A stretch of 64,000 nt of DNA from Halobacteriales archaeon QS_9_68_17 (lineage in GTDB: Archaea; Halobacteriota; Halobacteria; Halobacteriales; Natronoarchaeaceae), in the NCBI GenBank assembly GCA_003023565.1, contig PXSA01000032.1:64501-128500 (forward strand), in the 5' to 3' direction. Position numbers and translations under genes: made by a program. Numbering within the stretch: position 1 is the stretch's first letter; each line of letters opens with the position of its first letter. The notes under the pieces were generated by a model that searched no databases, had not been told where the DNA came from, and saw only the letters and a list, made by a program, of their open reading frames with translations. This document shows, one piece after another, positions 1-10,077 of the stretch.

Positions 1-15
1 CGATTCGTTCGCACA

Positions 16-71
16 CCAGAAATCTCTGATTTCTGGGGACGCTGTATCCCCGCCGTAAACGGCGGGGTTTT
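16..71 (+). mobile_element. Right-end hairpins of a probable IS200/IS605 (TnpB/IS1341-type) element
   Basis: Two hairpins lie side by side. The first has a perfect 9-bp stem (16-24 with 28-36) and a 3-base loop. The second has an 8-bp GC stem (48-55 with 60-67), a TAAA loop and a following TTTT run. A GC hairpin with a short T run just after the coding region is typical, from memory, of haloarchaeal TnpB-only insertion elements, where it forms the element end or part of the guide RNA. The transposase gene itself would lie left of base 1, so the assignment is inference. No gene is visible in 72-243 apart from the promoter area of the next gene. Confidence 0.45.
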
Positions 72-243
72 AGCGCCTGCAATTCAATAATTCGGTGGCG
101 TGCGACGGATCACCGATTAGCCGTTCTACCGCCGGATCACCGGCGCGCCGGAGCACTCGTTCAGTAGTGATTCGTGATCGAGTACCAAATAACCTGGAGA
201 AGGCCAGATACTTGAGCCATAACCGTGGTTCTCTCGTATAGCT

Positions 244-1575
244 ATGGCAGAACGGGAAGTATGGGGCACCCGGATCGGGTTCATTCTGGCGGCGGTCGGC
301 AGCGCCGTCGGGTTGGGCAACATCTGGCAGTTCCCATTCAAGACGGCAACGTTCGGCGGGGCGGCGTTCCTCGTCGTGTACCTGCTCGCGGCGGTCGCCA
401 TCGGGCTCCCGGCGATGCTCGCGGAGTTCGTCATCGGGCGGCGCTCGAACCTGAACGTCGTGAGCGCGTTCCGCGGACTGGGCTACCGCAAGTGGCGCTT
501 CGTGGGTATCGTCGGTCTGGTAACGGGCTTCTGGATCCTCTCGTACTACTCGGTCGTCGGCGGTTGGGTGATCCGCTACCTGTTCGGAAGCCTGACCGGC
601 GCGTACTTCGGTGACCCGGCGGGGTACTTCGGGACGATCAGTTCCGGCACGATAACGGTCGTGTTCCAGGCGCTCTTCATGGCGATCACCGTCGGTATCG
701 TCGCGTTCGGGATCGAAGACGGCATCGAGAAGGCGACGAAGGTGATGGTGCCGAGCATCGTCGTCCTGCTCGCCGGTCTGGCCGTCTGGGCCGCGACGCT
801 CCCCGGCGGCGGCGAGGGCTACCGGTTCTTCCTCTCGCCCGACCTGAGCGACATCACCGAGAACTGGCGCGATATCGTTCCGTTCGCGGTGAGTCAGGCG
901 TTCTTCTCGCTGTCGCTCGGGATGGGCGCGATGATCACCTACTCGTCGTATCTCGGGGCCGACGACAACCTCGGACAGGACAGCCTCTCGATCGTCGCGT
1001 TCAACACGTTCGTCGGCGTTCTCGCCGGGCTCGTCGTCTTCCCCCTCCTGTTCGCGCAGGGCGTCGAACCGGGCGAGGGCGGCGCGGGCGCGGTGTTCAT
1101 CAGCCTCGCGCAGGCGTTCTCCGAACTGCCGGCCGGCCGACTGCTCGGCGTCGTCTTCTTCGGCGTCGTCCTCATCGCGGCGCTGTCCTCGGCCATCAGC
1201 CTGCTCGAAGTCGTGACCTCGTACGTCGTCGACAACTACGACGTCTCGCGACCGGTGACGGCGAGCGGCCTCGGACTCGTGTTGTTCCTCCTCGGCGTCC
1301 CCTCGGCGCTGGACATCGCGGTGTTCACCTGGTTCGACGCGGTGGCGTACGGCGCGCTCCTACCGCTGTCCGTCCTGTTGGTACTCGTGTTCGTCGGCTG
1401 GGTGCTCGCCGACGAGGCGCTCGACGAACTCCGGAAGGGGACGAACGGCATCCCGACGCTCGGTTCCGTCTGGCTCTGGACGGTACGGGTCGTCGTGCTC
1501 GTCGCCGTACTGGGGACGCTCGTGCTCGGCGTACAGGGTCTCGCCGAGGACCCGGGCCTCCTGCCGCCGGTCTGA
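244..1575 (+). CDS. Sodium-dependent symporter, NSS/SNF family (first of a tandem pair)
   Basis: This 443-residue polytopic membrane protein belongs to the neurotransmitter:sodium symporter family. The N-terminus carries the family signature in TM1 (GSAVGLGNIWQFPF), whose unwound glycine/asparagine region binds sodium and substrate. About eleven hydrophobic segments follow and the protein ends soon after the last, as in prokaryotic members of the LeuT/MhsT type, which lack the eukaryotic TM12. The substrate is probably an amino acid but cannot be read from the sequence. A paralogue follows about 140 bases downstream on the same strand, suggesting tandem duplication. The ATG at 244 directly precedes the conserved first helix, which fixes the start. 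Confidence 0.9.
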   Translation: MAEREVWGTRIGFILAAVGSAVGLGNIWQFPFKTATFGGAAFLVVYLLAAVAIGLPAMLAEFVIGRRSNLNVVSAFRGLGYRKWRFVGIVGLVTGFWILSYYSVVGGWVIRYLFGSLTGAYFGDPAGYFGTISSGTITVVFQALFMAITVGIVAFGIEDGIEKATKVMVPSIVVLLAGLAVWAATLPGGGEGYRFFLSPDLSDITENWRDIVPFAVSQAFFSLSLGMGAMITYSSYLGADDNLGQDSLSIVAFNTFVGVLAGLVVFPLLFAQGVEPGEGGAGAVFISLAQAFSELPAGRLLGVVFFGVVLIAALSSAISLLEVVTSYVVDNYDVSRPVTASGLGLVLFLLGVPSALDIAVFTWFDAVAYGALLPLSVLLVLVFVGWVLADEALDELRKGTNGIPTLGSVWLWTVRVVVLVAVLGTLVLGVQGLAEDPGLLPPV

Positions 1576-1714
1576 CGGAACGATCTTTGATCCGTGTCGA
1601 TCCCCTCGACCGCGTCGAACCGAACGTACGTTCCGAAACACGAACGACACTGTGACGTTCGTTATAGATCTCGGTTCGGAACCCTCTTCTACGCCCCCGG
1701 TCGATCGACCACCA

Positions 1715-3115
1715 GTGACACGCGAATCCTGGACGACGCGGACGGGATTTATCCTCGCCGCCGTCGGAAGCGCCGTCGGCCTGGGGAACGTCTGGCGATT
1801 CCCCTGGATGACGGCCGAGAACGGCGGGAGCGCCTTTCTCGTGCTGTATCTCGGATTGGTCCTGCTCGTGGGCGTCCCCGGCTTGGTCGCTGAGTTCGTC
1901 ATCGGTCGGCGGTCGCGACGGAACCCGGTCGGCGCGCTCTCGACGCTCTCGGGGTCTGACCGTTGGGGCCTCGTCGGCTTGCTCCCGGTCGTCACGACGG
2001 TGCTTCTGCTCTCGTTTTACAGCGTCGTCGGCGGTTGGATCCTCCGGTACTTCATCGCGAGTACGACCGGCGCGTACTTCGACGCCCCCGGGGCGTACTT
2101 CGACGCCGTCGCGTTCGGCCCCTCTGCGGTCGGCTACCACGTCGTCTTCCTGTTCGCGACGGCGACCATCGTCCTCGCGGGCGTCAGACGCGGTATCGAG
2201 GCGGCGACGACGGTGATGGTGCCCGCTATCCTCGTCCTGCTCGTCGGGTTAGCGGCGTGGGGAACGACGCTTCCGGGTGCGGGCGACGGCCTGACGTACT
2301 TCCTCTCGTTCGACGCCGCCTACCTCCGCGAGAACTTCTTCGACGTTCTCGGGGCCGCCACCGGACAGGCGCTTTTCACCCTCTCGGTCGGGGCCGGAAC
2401 GATGGTTACCTACGCCTCCTACCTCGGCGAGGACCGCTCGCTCCCGGCCGACAGCGCGGTCATCGCCGTGTTCAACACGACCGTGGGGGTTATCGCCGGT
2501 CTCGTCGTCTTCCCGCTCCTGTTCGCGCAGGGGCTACCGATCGGCGAGAGCGGCCCGGGCGCGCTGTTCGTCAGCCTCGCCACCGCCTTCTCGACGCTGC
2601 CGGCGGGCCGGTACGTCGCCGTCGTCTTCTTCGGCGTGATGACGCTCGCGGCGCTGTCGAGCTCGATCAGCATGCTGGAACTCCCCGTCGCGTACCTCGT
2701 GGACGAACACGGCGTCGACCGGCGACGAGCGACGGCCGGACTGGCGGCCGTGTTCCTCGTCTCCGGGTCCGTGAACGCGCTCCGCCCGGCGGTTTTCGAC
2801 GTCGTCGCGTCGACGCTCGTCGACCTCCTCCTCTCGCTCGGCCTGCTCTGTTTCCTGCTGTTCGCCGGGTGGGTACTGGGGGCGGAGGCGCTGGCGGAGT
2901 TCCGCGAGGGCACGGGGTCGTTCGCCGGGTCGCTCGGAACCCCGTGGCTGTACGTCGTCGGCGTCGCGCTCCCGGTCTTTCTCATCTTCACGGTCCTCAC
3001 CGGGGTCCTCGGCGCGGTGAACGTCCCGCTGGGGTCCGCCGCGGTCGGCGTCCTGACGGCCGCGCTGGCGGTCGCCGCGTTCGCCACCCTGCGGCGGTCC
3101 CGGTCGGTACTGTAA
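1715..3115 (+). CDS. Sodium-dependent symporter, NSS/SNF family (second of a tandem pair)
   Basis: This is a paralogue of the upstream gene with the same TM1 signature (GSAVGLGNVWRFPW), here in the more usual WRFPW form, and the same set of roughly eleven membrane segments. The frame is open from a GTG at 1652, but I place the start at the GTG at 1715. That leaves five residues before the conserved WTTRTGFILAAVG region, like the paralogue, and puts the TTATAGAT box (1662-1669) upstream as a promoter rather than inside the gene. Expected role: Na+-coupled uptake of amino acids or similar solutes. Substrate unknown. Confidence 0.87.
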   Translation: MTRESWTTRTGFILAAVGSAVGLGNVWRFPWMTAENGGSAFLVLYLGLVLLVGVPGLVAEFVIGRRSRRNPVGALSTLSGSDRWGLVGLLPVVTTVLLLSFYSVVGGWILRYFIASTTGAYFDAPGAYFDAVAFGPSAVGYHVVFLFATATIVLAGVRRGIEAATTVMVPAILVLLVGLAAWGTTLPGAGDGLTYFLSFDAAYLRENFFDVLGAATGQALFTLSVGAGTMVTYASYLGEDRSLPADSAVIAVFNTTVGVIAGLVVFPLLFAQGLPIGESGPGALFVSLATAFSTLPAGRYVAVVFFGVMTLAALSSSISMLELPVAYLVDEHGVDRRRATAGLAAVFLVSGSVNALRPAVFDVVASTLVDLLLSLGLLCFLLFAGWVLGAEALAEFREGTGSFAGSLGTPWLYVVGVALPVFLIFTVLTGVLGAVNVPLGSAAVGVLTAALAVAAFATLRRSRSVL

Positions 3116-3199
3116 CGGCGAGCGCCTGCGGCTTACGGAAACCTTTTCCCTCCACTGGTAGTGCGATCGGTCAATGATGATACACGGGTGGTCCTACCA

Positions 3200-4750
3200 A
3201 TGACGATGGAGGATCGCATCGAAGAACTCCGTGAACTGCGCGCTGAGGCCGAGACGGGCGGCGGCGAGGCGCGCATCGAGTCGCAACACGAGAAGGGCAA
3301 GATGACCGCCCGCGAGCGCATCGAGTACTTCCTGGACGACGGGACCTTCAACGAGTTCGACCGGTTCAGGACCCATCGCTCGCACAACTTCGGGATGGAG
3401 GAGAAACAGACCCTCACCGACGGCGTCGTGACGGGCTACGGCGACGTGAACGGGCGGAAGGTGTTCGTCTTCGCCCACGACTTCACCGTGTTCGGCGGGT
3501 CGCTCGGCGAGGTGTTCGCCGAGAAGATCACCAAGGTGATGGACATGGCGATGGAGGTCGGCGCGCCGATCATCGGCCTGAACGACTCCGCGGGCGCGCG
3601 CATCCAGGAGGGCGTCCAGTCGCTCGCCGGGTTCACCGAGATCTTCCACCGCAACCAGCAGGCCAGCGGCGTCGTGCCGCAGATCTCCGGGATCATGGGA
3701 CCCTGCGCCGGCGGCGCGGTGTACTCCCCGTCGATCACGGACTTCGTCTTCATGGTGAAGGACACGAGCCACATGTACATCACCGGTCCCGGCGTCACGG
3801 AGACGGTCACCGGCGAGGACGTGACCCACGAGGAACTCGGCGGCGCGATGACTCACTCCTCGGAGACCGGCGTCGCCCAGTTCGCCTGCGAGGACGACGA
3901 GGAGGCGCTGGACCGGATCCGCCGCCTGCTCTCCTATCTCCCGCAGAACAACGTCGAGGACCCGCCGCGGGTCGAACCGTGGGACGACCCGGAGCGCCGC
4001 GACGACGACCTGACGGAGATCGTGCCGGACAGCCCGCAGAAGCCCTACGACATGGAAAACGTCGTCGACTCGATCGTCGACGAGGGGTCGTTCTTCGAGG
4101 TCAGCGCCGACTTCGCGAAGAACGTCCTCGTCGGGTTCGGCCGGCTCGACGGCCACTCGGTCGGCGTCGTCGCCAACCAGCCCCGCGTGAACGCGGGCAC
4201 GCTGACGGTCAACTCGTCGATGAAGGCCTCGCGGTTCGTCCGCTTTTGCGACTCGTTCAACATCCCGATCGTCACCTTCGTCGACGTGCCCGGCTACATG
4301 CCCGGCACGGACCAGGAACACCGCGGCATCATCCGCCACGGCGCGAAGTTACTGTACGCCTACAGCGAGGCGACCGTGCCGCTCATGACGGTCATCACGC
4401 GGAAGGCCTACGGCGGCGCGTACTGCGTCATGGCGTCGAAGCACCTCGACGCGGACGTCAACTACGCCTGGCCGACCGCCGAGATCGCCGTCATGGGGCC
4501 ACAGGGCGCAGTGAACCTGCTGTACGACGACGAGCTGGCGGCCGCCGAGGACACCGAGTCGCTCCGGCAGGAGCTCATCGACGAGTACCGCGAGGAGTTC
4601 GCCAACCCGTACACGGCGGCGGACCGCGGCTTCCTCGACGACGTGATCGAACCGACCGAGACGCGGCCGCGGCTCATCCAGGACCTCGAGATGCTGCGCT
4701 CGAAGCGCGAGGACCAGCCCGACAAGAAACATGGAAACATCCCGCTCTGA
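3200..4750 (+). CDS. pccB: Acyl-CoA (propionyl-CoA) carboxylase, carboxyltransferase beta subunit
   Basis: This 516-residue carboxyltransferase transfers CO2 from carboxybiotin to propionyl-CoA (and possibly acetyl-CoA), giving methylmalonyl-CoA. Both crotonase-fold halves are present: an N-terminal half with the GGSLGE and GGAVYSP oxyanion-hole regions and a C-terminal half with the [15 protein letters not shown] and [10 protein letters not shown] regions typical of PccB/AccD5 proteins. The frame is open from 3161, but the ATG at 3200 gives the MTMEDRI start seen in haloarchaeal PccB. The next gene overlaps its end by 20 bases, so the two are co-transcribed and probably translationally coupled. 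Confidence 0.93.
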   Translation: MTMEDRIEELRELRAEAETGGGEARIESQHEKGKMTARERIEYFLDDGTFNEFDRFRTHRSHNFGMEEKQTLTDGVVTGYGDVNGRKVFVFAHDFTVFGGSLGEVFAEKITKVMDMAMEVGAPIIGLNDSAGARIQEGVQSLAGFTEIFHRNQQASGVVPQISGIMGPCAGGAVYSPSITDFVFMVKDTSHMYITGPGVTETVTGEDVTHEELGGAMTHSSETGVAQFACEDDEEALDRIRRLLSYLPQNNVEDPPRVEPWDDPERRDDDLTEIVPDSPQKPYDMENVVDSIVDEGSFFEVSADFAKNVLVGFGRLDGHSVGVVANQPRVNAGTLTVNSSMKASRFVRFCDSFNIPIVTFVDVPGYMPGTDQEHRGIIRHGAKLLYAYSEATVPLMTVITRKAYGGAYCVMASKHLDADVNYAWPTAEIAVMGPQGAVNLLYDDELAAAEDTESLRQELIDEYREEFANPYTAADRGFLDDVIEPTETRPRLIQDLEMLRSKREDQPDKKHGNIPL

Positions 4751-5054
4751 GGCGACCGCGGCGGCGGCCGACGGCGAGGTGCCCGACCTGCTTCCGGCGG
4801 ACGTCGCGATAGACGTCCCGGACGACGCCTCGGACCCGGAGGCCGCGGCCATCGTCGCCGCGGTGGGCGCGCACCTCACCGACCGCGACCGCGCCGCCGC
4901 GGCCGCCGCGGCCGCCGACGGCGAGCCGACGTGGGAGGGCAAGCGCTGGGCGTTCGCAGGCCGGGTGGAGGCGACGCAGGACCGGACCCACCGCGTGCCG
5001 ACGAGCGCGCCGACCGACGAGTGGACGGCGGCCGGGCGGACCGACCGGTTCTGA
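4731..5054 (+). CDS. pccX: PccX, small accessory (epsilon-like) subunit of the acyl-CoA carboxylase
   Basis: A 107-residue protein encoded between the beta and alpha subunit genes, exactly where Haloferax mediterranei has pccX, a small subunit needed for propionyl-CoA carboxylase activity. The C-terminal [11 protein letters not shown] segment resembles the short conserved core of acyl-CoA carboxylase epsilon subunits. The middle contains an alanine-rich helix and the N-terminus is acidic and probably flexible. It is somewhat longer than my recollection of the Haloferax protein (about 84 residues). Its start codon lies inside the end of pccB, implying coupled translation. Confidence 0.8.
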   Translation: METSRSEATAAAADGEVPDLLPADVAIDVPDDASDPEAAAIVAAVGAHLTDRDRAAAAAAAADGEPTWEGKRWAFAGRVEATQDRTHRVPTSAPTDEWTAAGRTDRF

Positions 5055-5193
5055 GCGGCCTCGGCGGCGTCGCGACCGTCCCGAGCGAGGCGGAGCGTTC
5101 GCGGGTCCTTCCCTCGTCAACCCCGTGTGCCTCCAGTGTACGAACGGGGTTGCGAAAAAGTAAGGTAGCCGCCTATAGAGGTACCGCGTAGGA

Positions 5194-7041
5194 ATGTTCA
5201 GGAAGGTTCTGGTCGCGAACCGCGGTGAGATCGCGGTTCGGGTCATGCGGGCGTGCGAGGAACTGAACATCGGGACCGTCGCCATCTACAGCGACGCCGA
5301 CAAGAACGGGGGCCACGTCCGCTACGCTGCCGAGGCGTACAACGTCGGACCCGCGAAGGCCAGCGAATCGTACCTCGACCAGGAGGCGATCATGGAGGCC
5401 GCGCGGAAGGCCAACGCGGACGCCATCCACCCCGGTTACGGGTTCCTCGCCGAGAACGCGGAGTTCGCCGAGCGCGTCGAGGAGAGCGAGATCACGTGGA
5501 TCGGCCCGGCGAGCAGCGCGATGGAGCAGATGGGCGAGAAGACGAAGGCGCGGACGGTGATGCAGGAGGCCGACGTGCCGATCGTCCCCGGCACGACCGA
5601 CCCCGTCACCGACGTCGAGGAGGTGACCGACTTCGGCGACGAGTACGGCTACCCCATCGCGATCAAGGCCGAGGGCGGGGGCGGTGGCCGGGGGATGAAG
5701 GTCGTCCAGAGCGCCGAGGAGACCGGGGAGCAACTGGAGAGCGCGCGCCGCGAGGGCGAGGCGTACTTCTCCAACGACTCCGTCTACCTGGAGCGGTACC
5801 TGGAGAACCCGCGTCACATCGAGGTGCAGATCATCGCGGACAAGCAGGGCAACGTCCGCCACCTCGGCGAGCGCGACTGCTCGCTCCAGCGCCGCCACCA
5901 GAAGGTCATCGAGGAGGGACCGAGCCCCGCCCTGTCGGACGAGCTCCGCGAGGAGATCGGCGAGGCGGCCCGCCGCGGGGCCGACGAGGCCGGCTACTAC
6001 AACGCGGGGACGTTCGAGTTCCTCGTCGAGGAGGCGGAAGGTCGCGGCCCGGACGAACTCCTCGGCCCGGACGCGAACTTCTACTTCCTCGAAGTGAACA
6101 CGCGGATCCAGGTCGAGCACACCGTCACGGAGGAGATCACCGGCATCGACATCGTCAAAGAGCAGATCCGCGTCGCCGCCGGCGAGGAACTGGAGTTCTC
6201 GCAGGAGGACGTGACGTTCGACGGCCACGCGATGGAGTTCCGCATCAACGCCGAGAACGCCGCCAACGAGTTCGCGCCGGCCCAGGGCGGCGACCTGGAG
6301 ACGTACGACCCGCCGGGCGGCATCGGCGTCCGCATGGACGACGCGCTGCGGCAGGGCGACGAGGTCGTCACCGACTACGACTCGATGATCGCGAAGCTGA
6401 TCGTCCACGGGTCCGACCGCGAGGAGTGTATCTCCCGGAGCCTCCGGGCGCTCCGCGAGTACGATATCGAGGGCGTCGTCACCATCGTTCCGTTCCACCG
6501 CCTGATGCTCACGGACGAGCGGTTCACCAACGGGACGCACACGACGAAGTACCTCGACGAGCAGATAGACCGGTCCCGGATCGAGGAGGCCCAGAAGCAG
6601 TGGGGTCCCGAGGACACCGGCGGCGCGAGCGACGACGAGGAGGTCGTCGAGCGCGAGTTCACCGTCGAGGTCAACGGCAAGCGCTTCGAGGTCAACCTCG
6701 AAGAGCGTGGCGCGGCCCCGATCACGGCGGCGTCCGGCGGCGGTGGCGGCGGCGCGACGGCCGAGCGCCCCGACTCCGCCGGTTCGAGCGGCGACTCCGG
6801 CGGGGGCGGTACCGAGGTCACCGGCGAGGGCGAGCGGGTCACCGCCGAGATGCAGGGCACCATCCTCGAAGTGAACGTCGGCGAGGGCGACGAGGTCGCG
6901 TCCGGCGACGTCATCTGCGTGCTGGAGGCGATGAAGATGGAGAACGACGTGGTCGCCGAGCGCGGCGGCACCGTCACGCAGGTCGCCATCGACGAGGGCG
7001 ACAGCGTCGACATGGGCGACGCGCTCGTCGTGATGGACTAA
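5194..7041 (+). CDS. pccA: Acyl-CoA (propionyl-CoA) carboxylase alpha subunit: biotin carboxylase plus biotin carrier
   Basis: A 615-residue two-function subunit. Residues 1-450 form an ATP-grasp biotin carboxylase, with the glycine-rich ATP loop [10 protein letters not shown], the [16 protein letters not shown] active-site region and an RHIEVQI motif. A Gly/Ser-rich linker near residues 510-550 leads to a biotin-carrier domain whose EAMKMEN motif places the biotinylated lysine at residue 581. It charges biotin with bicarbonate using ATP and hands it to PccB. The 139-base gap after pccX contains a weak TATA-like CCTATAGAGG about 20 bases before the start, so it may have its own promoter besides operon read-through. 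Confidence 0.94.
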   Translation: MFRKVLVANRGEIAVRVMRACEELNIGTVAIYSDADKNGGHVRYAAEAYNVGPAKASESYLDQEAIMEAARKANADAIHPGYGFLAENAEFAERVEESEITWIGPASSAMEQMGEKTKARTVMQEADVPIVPGTTDPVTDVEEVTDFGDEYGYPIAIKAEGGGGGRGMKVVQSAEETGEQLESARREGEAYFSNDSVYLERYLENPRHIEVQIIADKQGNVRHLGERDCSLQRRHQKVIEEGPSPALSDELREEIGEAARRGADEAGYYNAGTFEFLVEEAEGRGPDELLGPDANFYFLEVNTRIQVEHTVTEEITGIDIVKEQIRVAAGEELEFSQEDVTFDGHAMEFRINAENAANEFAPAQGGDLETYDPPGGIGVRMDDALRQGDEVVTDYDSMIAKLIVHGSDREECISRSLRALREYDIEGVVTIVPFHRLMLTDERFTNGTHTTKYLDEQIDRSRIEEAQKQWGPEDTGGASDDEEVVEREFTVEVNGKRFEVNLEERGAAPITAASGGGGGGATAERPDSAGSSGDSGGGGTEVTGEGERVTAEMQGTILEVNVGEGDEVASGDVICVLEAMKMENDVVAERGGTVTQVAIDEGDSVDMGDALVVMD

Positions 7042-7153
7042 GGCGGCCCTCGTTCTCGCGGTTCGCCTTCGCCGTTCGCCGACCGCGAAGCGGCGGTTCG
7101 CGCGGCCTGGGTACCGAGGAGGTCGCCTACCACTCGGCGACGCTGCCGTCCTC

Positions 7154-7430
7154 GTGACGCCGGACCGGGGTGTGCCGGTTCACGTCGCCGGCGCGTTCGC
7201 GGACGACCGCCTCGTCTGTCTCGACGCCGAAGCCGGAGCTGTCGGCAGGTCGACGTACCTGTTCGACTGGCCGGTCGATCCGACCGACCCCGACCGGATG
7301 CGGGACCTCGTCACCGGCTCGCACTCGGCCTCGACACCGACCGGTTCGTGCGACCGACTGGGACGTGAAACGCGTCACCGCGGAACCCGACGACGAGAGC
7401 GCCCCGACAGAGCACCGCAGCGGTCGAACA
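7154..7430 (+). pseudogene. Possible decayed gene fragment next to tRNA-Glu
   Basis: The 559 bases between pccA and tRNA-Glu hold no intact gene. A stretch from 7154 to about 7310 has coding-like codon use (strong G/C third positions) and reads VAGAFADDRLVCLDAEAG and YLFDWPVDPTDPDRMRDLV. The signal then appears to pass through another frame (GLDTDRF) and into a third (ATDWDVKRVTAEPDDE) by about 7400. This suggests a gene broken by two small indels. I do not recognise the family. The minus strand near 7456-7521 could encode only a 21-residue peptide, which I do not call. Confidence 0.25.
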
Positions 7431-7600
7431 TTGCCTGCGCCGGTTCACGGAACGATCCTACAAATCGGCGAGAACTTCTCGCGCGGTGCGAATCGCCGCC
7501 ACGTACGGGTTTTCGAGGTTCATAGGGCGGTAGGCTGTAGACGGTCGAGAACGAGGACAGTTACGTACAGCGACCGCTCACCGGGTAGCTCGCCGAAAAG

Positions 7601-7675
7601 TGCTCCGGCAGGGATTTGAACCCTGGTCCTTGCCGTGAGAGGGCAAGATGATTGGCCGGACTACACCACCAGAGC
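7601..7675 (-). tRNA. tRNA-Glu (anticodon CUC)
   Basis: Read on the minus strand this folds as a complete cloverleaf. The 7-bp acceptor stem GCUCUGG/CCGGAGC has one G-U pair. The anticodon stem UUGCC/GGCAA encloses the 7-base loop CUCUCAC, giving anticodon CUC. The T-arm CCAGGG/CCCUGC region carries the loop UUCAAAU. The discriminator base is A at 7601 and CCA is not encoded, as usual in haloarchaea. No intron is seen. Confidence 0.95.
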
Positions 7676-7852
7676 GCATTCGATCGTGAGGGGGTAGGGT
7701 AATTTAACGGTTGCGTTTCGATGCCGCCGTGGGGCGGTTTCACGTTCGACAGGCGCTCTCTCCCGAAGCCGTGGGTCCGGGCGCTGTCGAGAGTCAGAAC
7801 CGTCCCGATGAGCCGCGAAAACCGTGCCGAGCGGGTCGCTACCGGGGGACGG

Positions 7853-9067
7853 TCACTCGTCGTCGAACGGCGACCCCGCCGCGTCCGGTTCGTCGCCGTC
7901 GAGGCTGATGATGTTCTCCCGGCCGACCCGCAACTTGCTGATGGTGCCCTCGTCCTCCATGTCCGAGAGGAGCATGCTGACCTTGGACTTGGACCACCCC
8001 GTCTCGTCGACGATGTTGACCTGCTTCATCCGGCCGCCGTTCTCGTCCAGGAGTTCGACGACCCGGTCCTCGTCGGAGAGCAGTTGCTCGTCCTCGACCG
8101 CCGGTTCGGACGGCGTCGCGGGTCCGGAGTCGGCGTCGCGCGAGTCTGTCCCGCCCGCGGCCGCCGCCGCGGACTCGTCCTCCCCGAGAGGCGTGCCGTT
8201 CCGGCGGAGCGCGACGACGGCGGCCGCGCCGAGCGCGAGCGCGGCGACGAGCGCGAGGATCGGGAGCGCGTTGCTCGCCAGCGTGTTCGATGCCGTATCG
8301 GCGGTCGTCGCGTCGGTGCCGCTCGCAGTGGTCCGGTCCTCCTCCGGGGTTTCGGTCGTCGTCAGTGCGTCCGCCGACGCGAGGACGACCCGGGGTCGGT
8401 TGTCGGTGAACCGCTGTTCCCCGGCCCAGGTCACGGTGTCGCTCGTTTCGAGCGATCCGCCGGACGACTCGGCCGCGGGGCTGACGGAGTCGAACGCGAG
8501 GTCGCCGCCGGCGCTGACGACGAGCGCCTGTTCCGGGCCGACGTAGAGACCGTCCTCGAACACGTCGCCGACGACGACGCGGTCGCCGTCCCGGCTGGCG
8601 AACCCGGTCCAGGTGAACGACATCTCCACGACGCCGGTGCTCGTGCTCGCCCCGAGTTCCTCTTCGACGCCGGCGGTCCGCGAGAAGGCGACAGCGTCCA
8701 TCGAGCGGTTCGTCTCGTTCTCGCCGGCGGCGGCGAGAGCGGTCGCTTGCCGCCGGAAGTCGTCGTACAGTTGCGTCTCGTTCTCCTCGAACCGGTCCGT
8801 GAACGTTCGGAACTGCTCCGTCTCGGAGTCGTTCCTCAGGTGGCGCTCGTAGTGAAACGTCCAGCGCGCGGAGCCGTTCGCCAGTACCTCGATGCGGAAC
8901 TCCGTGTAGTCGAACCGTTGCGTGCCCATCGAGTCGGTCTCCGCGGCGTGTCGAACGTCGGCGCTCGCCGACGAGCGGTCGGCGGGGGAGGGGTCGAGCG
9001 CGATCGCTCCGCCGAGTACCGCGACGCCGACCGCGAGAACGAGAGCCACACCGAACGCCCGTTTCAT
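7853..9067 (-). CDS. Secreted/membrane-anchored protein with cytoplasmic winged-helix domain (DUF7345/DUF7343-type)
   Basis: A 404-residue protein with four parts. Residues 1-30 form a signal peptide (FGVALVLAVGVAVLGG). An extracellular domain of about 240 residues contains several N-x-T/S sites. One transmembrane helix lies near residues 265-290 (LPILALVAALALGAAAVVAL). The C-terminal cytoplasmic region contains a winged helix (VNIVDETGWSKSKVSMLLSD). The layout fits a one-component sensor-regulator that reads an outside signal and binds DNA inside the cell, a common haloarchaeal design. DUF numbers are from memory. It faces tRNA-Glu and is separated from thyX by about 110 bases, so it is probably monocistronic. 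Confidence 0.8.
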   Translation of the reverse strand: MKRAFGVALVLAVGVAVLGGAIALDPSPADRSSASADVRHAAETDSMGTQRFDYTEFRIEVLANGSARWTFHYERHLRNDSETEQFRTFTDRFEENETQLYDDFRRQATALAAAGENETNRSMDAVAFSRTAGVEEELGASTSTGVVEMSFTWTGFASRDGDRVVVGDVFEDGLYVGPEQALVVSAGGDLAFDSVSPAAESSGGSLETSDTVTWAGEQRFTDNRPRVVLASADALTTTETPEEDRTTASGTDATTADTASNTLASNALPILALVAALALGAAAVVALRRNGTPLGEDESAAAAAGGTDSRDADSGPATPSEPAVEDEQLLSDEDRVVELLDENGGRMKQVNIVDETGWSKSKVSMLLSDMEDEGTISKLRVGRENIISLDGDEPDAAGSPFDDE

Positions 9068-9176
9068 TCATATAATTGCAAACAGGGTAGTGTCAAATGC
9101 CTTGTGACTGCGATCGGGTAAACTTTACTAGAAATTAATCGGCGCTTTCTATTCGACCGTCCGGAACCTGTCGGAG

Positions 9177-9920
9177 TTACGGTGCGAGTCGGTTCTTGCG
9201 GTTTTTCATAGTCTCCTCGTAATGTTCGAAGGTGATCGGGCACCACTCGTCCGCGAGGTCGAGAACGCGCTCGGTCATCTCACGGATCTCCCACTGTGCG
9301 TCCGCGGCGGCGCGCATGTCCGCGACGTGCATCAGCATCCGCGCGTTCATCGACGTCACCATGTTCACCTCCGTTCCGATGGGGAGGACGAAACGGGCGT
9401 CCTCCGGCGGCATTCCCAGGTCCAGCAGCTCCTGATACTCCTCGACGGAGCGTCGGACTGAGCGGCGGAACAGTCGCTCGCGCTTCTCGACGGTCTCCTC
9501 GTCGACCGTGCCCGCCTGCTGATTGCGTCCGACCCAGCCCGGGTCCGACGCCGAGGGCGGCGTGACCACCATCGCGCCCTCCTCGACCTCGGCGGGGTCG
9601 ACGTCGTCGAACGCGACGTATCGCATCGACTGCACGTCGAAGCTGACGTGGCGATGGCGGGTGATCTGCGCCATGCAGGACCGGCTGATCCCCTTTACCG
9701 CGAACGTCGCCTGCGGGTGTTCGAACGGGCCGAAGTGCCCGTGATCGAGCAGGTGAGCGATGAGGGTCCGCTTTTTCTCCTCCGTGTCGTCGCCCTCGAT
9801 ACTCGACATCGTCTCCTCGAAGGACTGGTCGCCGACGAACTCGCCCATGTAGTCGTTGCGCGCCGCCGAGCAGATGACCCGTTCGGGGTCCTCGGTCGCC
9901 TCTATGAGTTCGACTTCCAT
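9177..9920 (-). CDS. thyX: FAD-dependent thymidylate synthase ThyX
   Basis: A 247-residue flavin-dependent thymidylate synthase, making dTMP from dUMP with methylene-tetrahydrofolate and NAD(P)H. The ThyX signature is clear: RHRHVSFDVQSMRY, which matches the RHRxxSxxxxSxR motif binding FAD and dUMP. The C-terminal region with NARMLMHVADMRA is also typical. The reading frame is open further upstream to 10238, but the ATG at 9920 gives the normal MEVELIEATED beginning. It depends on the folate pool supplied by glyA and folD, which also lie in this window. Confidence 0.93.
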   Translation of the reverse strand: MEVELIEATEDPERVICSAARNDYMGEFVGDQSFEETMSSIEGDDTEEKKRTLIAHLLDHGHFGPFEHPQATFAVKGISRSCMAQITRHRHVSFDVQSMRYVAFDDVDPAEVEEGAMVVTPPSASDPGWVGRNQQAGTVDEETVEKRERLFRRSVRRSVEEYQELLDLGMPPEDARFVLPIGTEVNMVTSMNARMLMHVADMRAAADAQWEIREMTERVLDLADEWCPITFEHYEETMKNRKNRLAP

Positions 9921-10077
9921 GCTATCACTGGGTTCCCCGTCGCACTCGGCGGTAAAAGGATCACTGTTCCGTCGTCCGCCGCGTCGCGACGGGACTGCCG
10001 GACGCCGCTCGACGCGGCCGCCCGCCCGTCTCCCGGAAACGAGAAGACCCAAGCGTGGTGCTGCCCAACTGGCGGAC

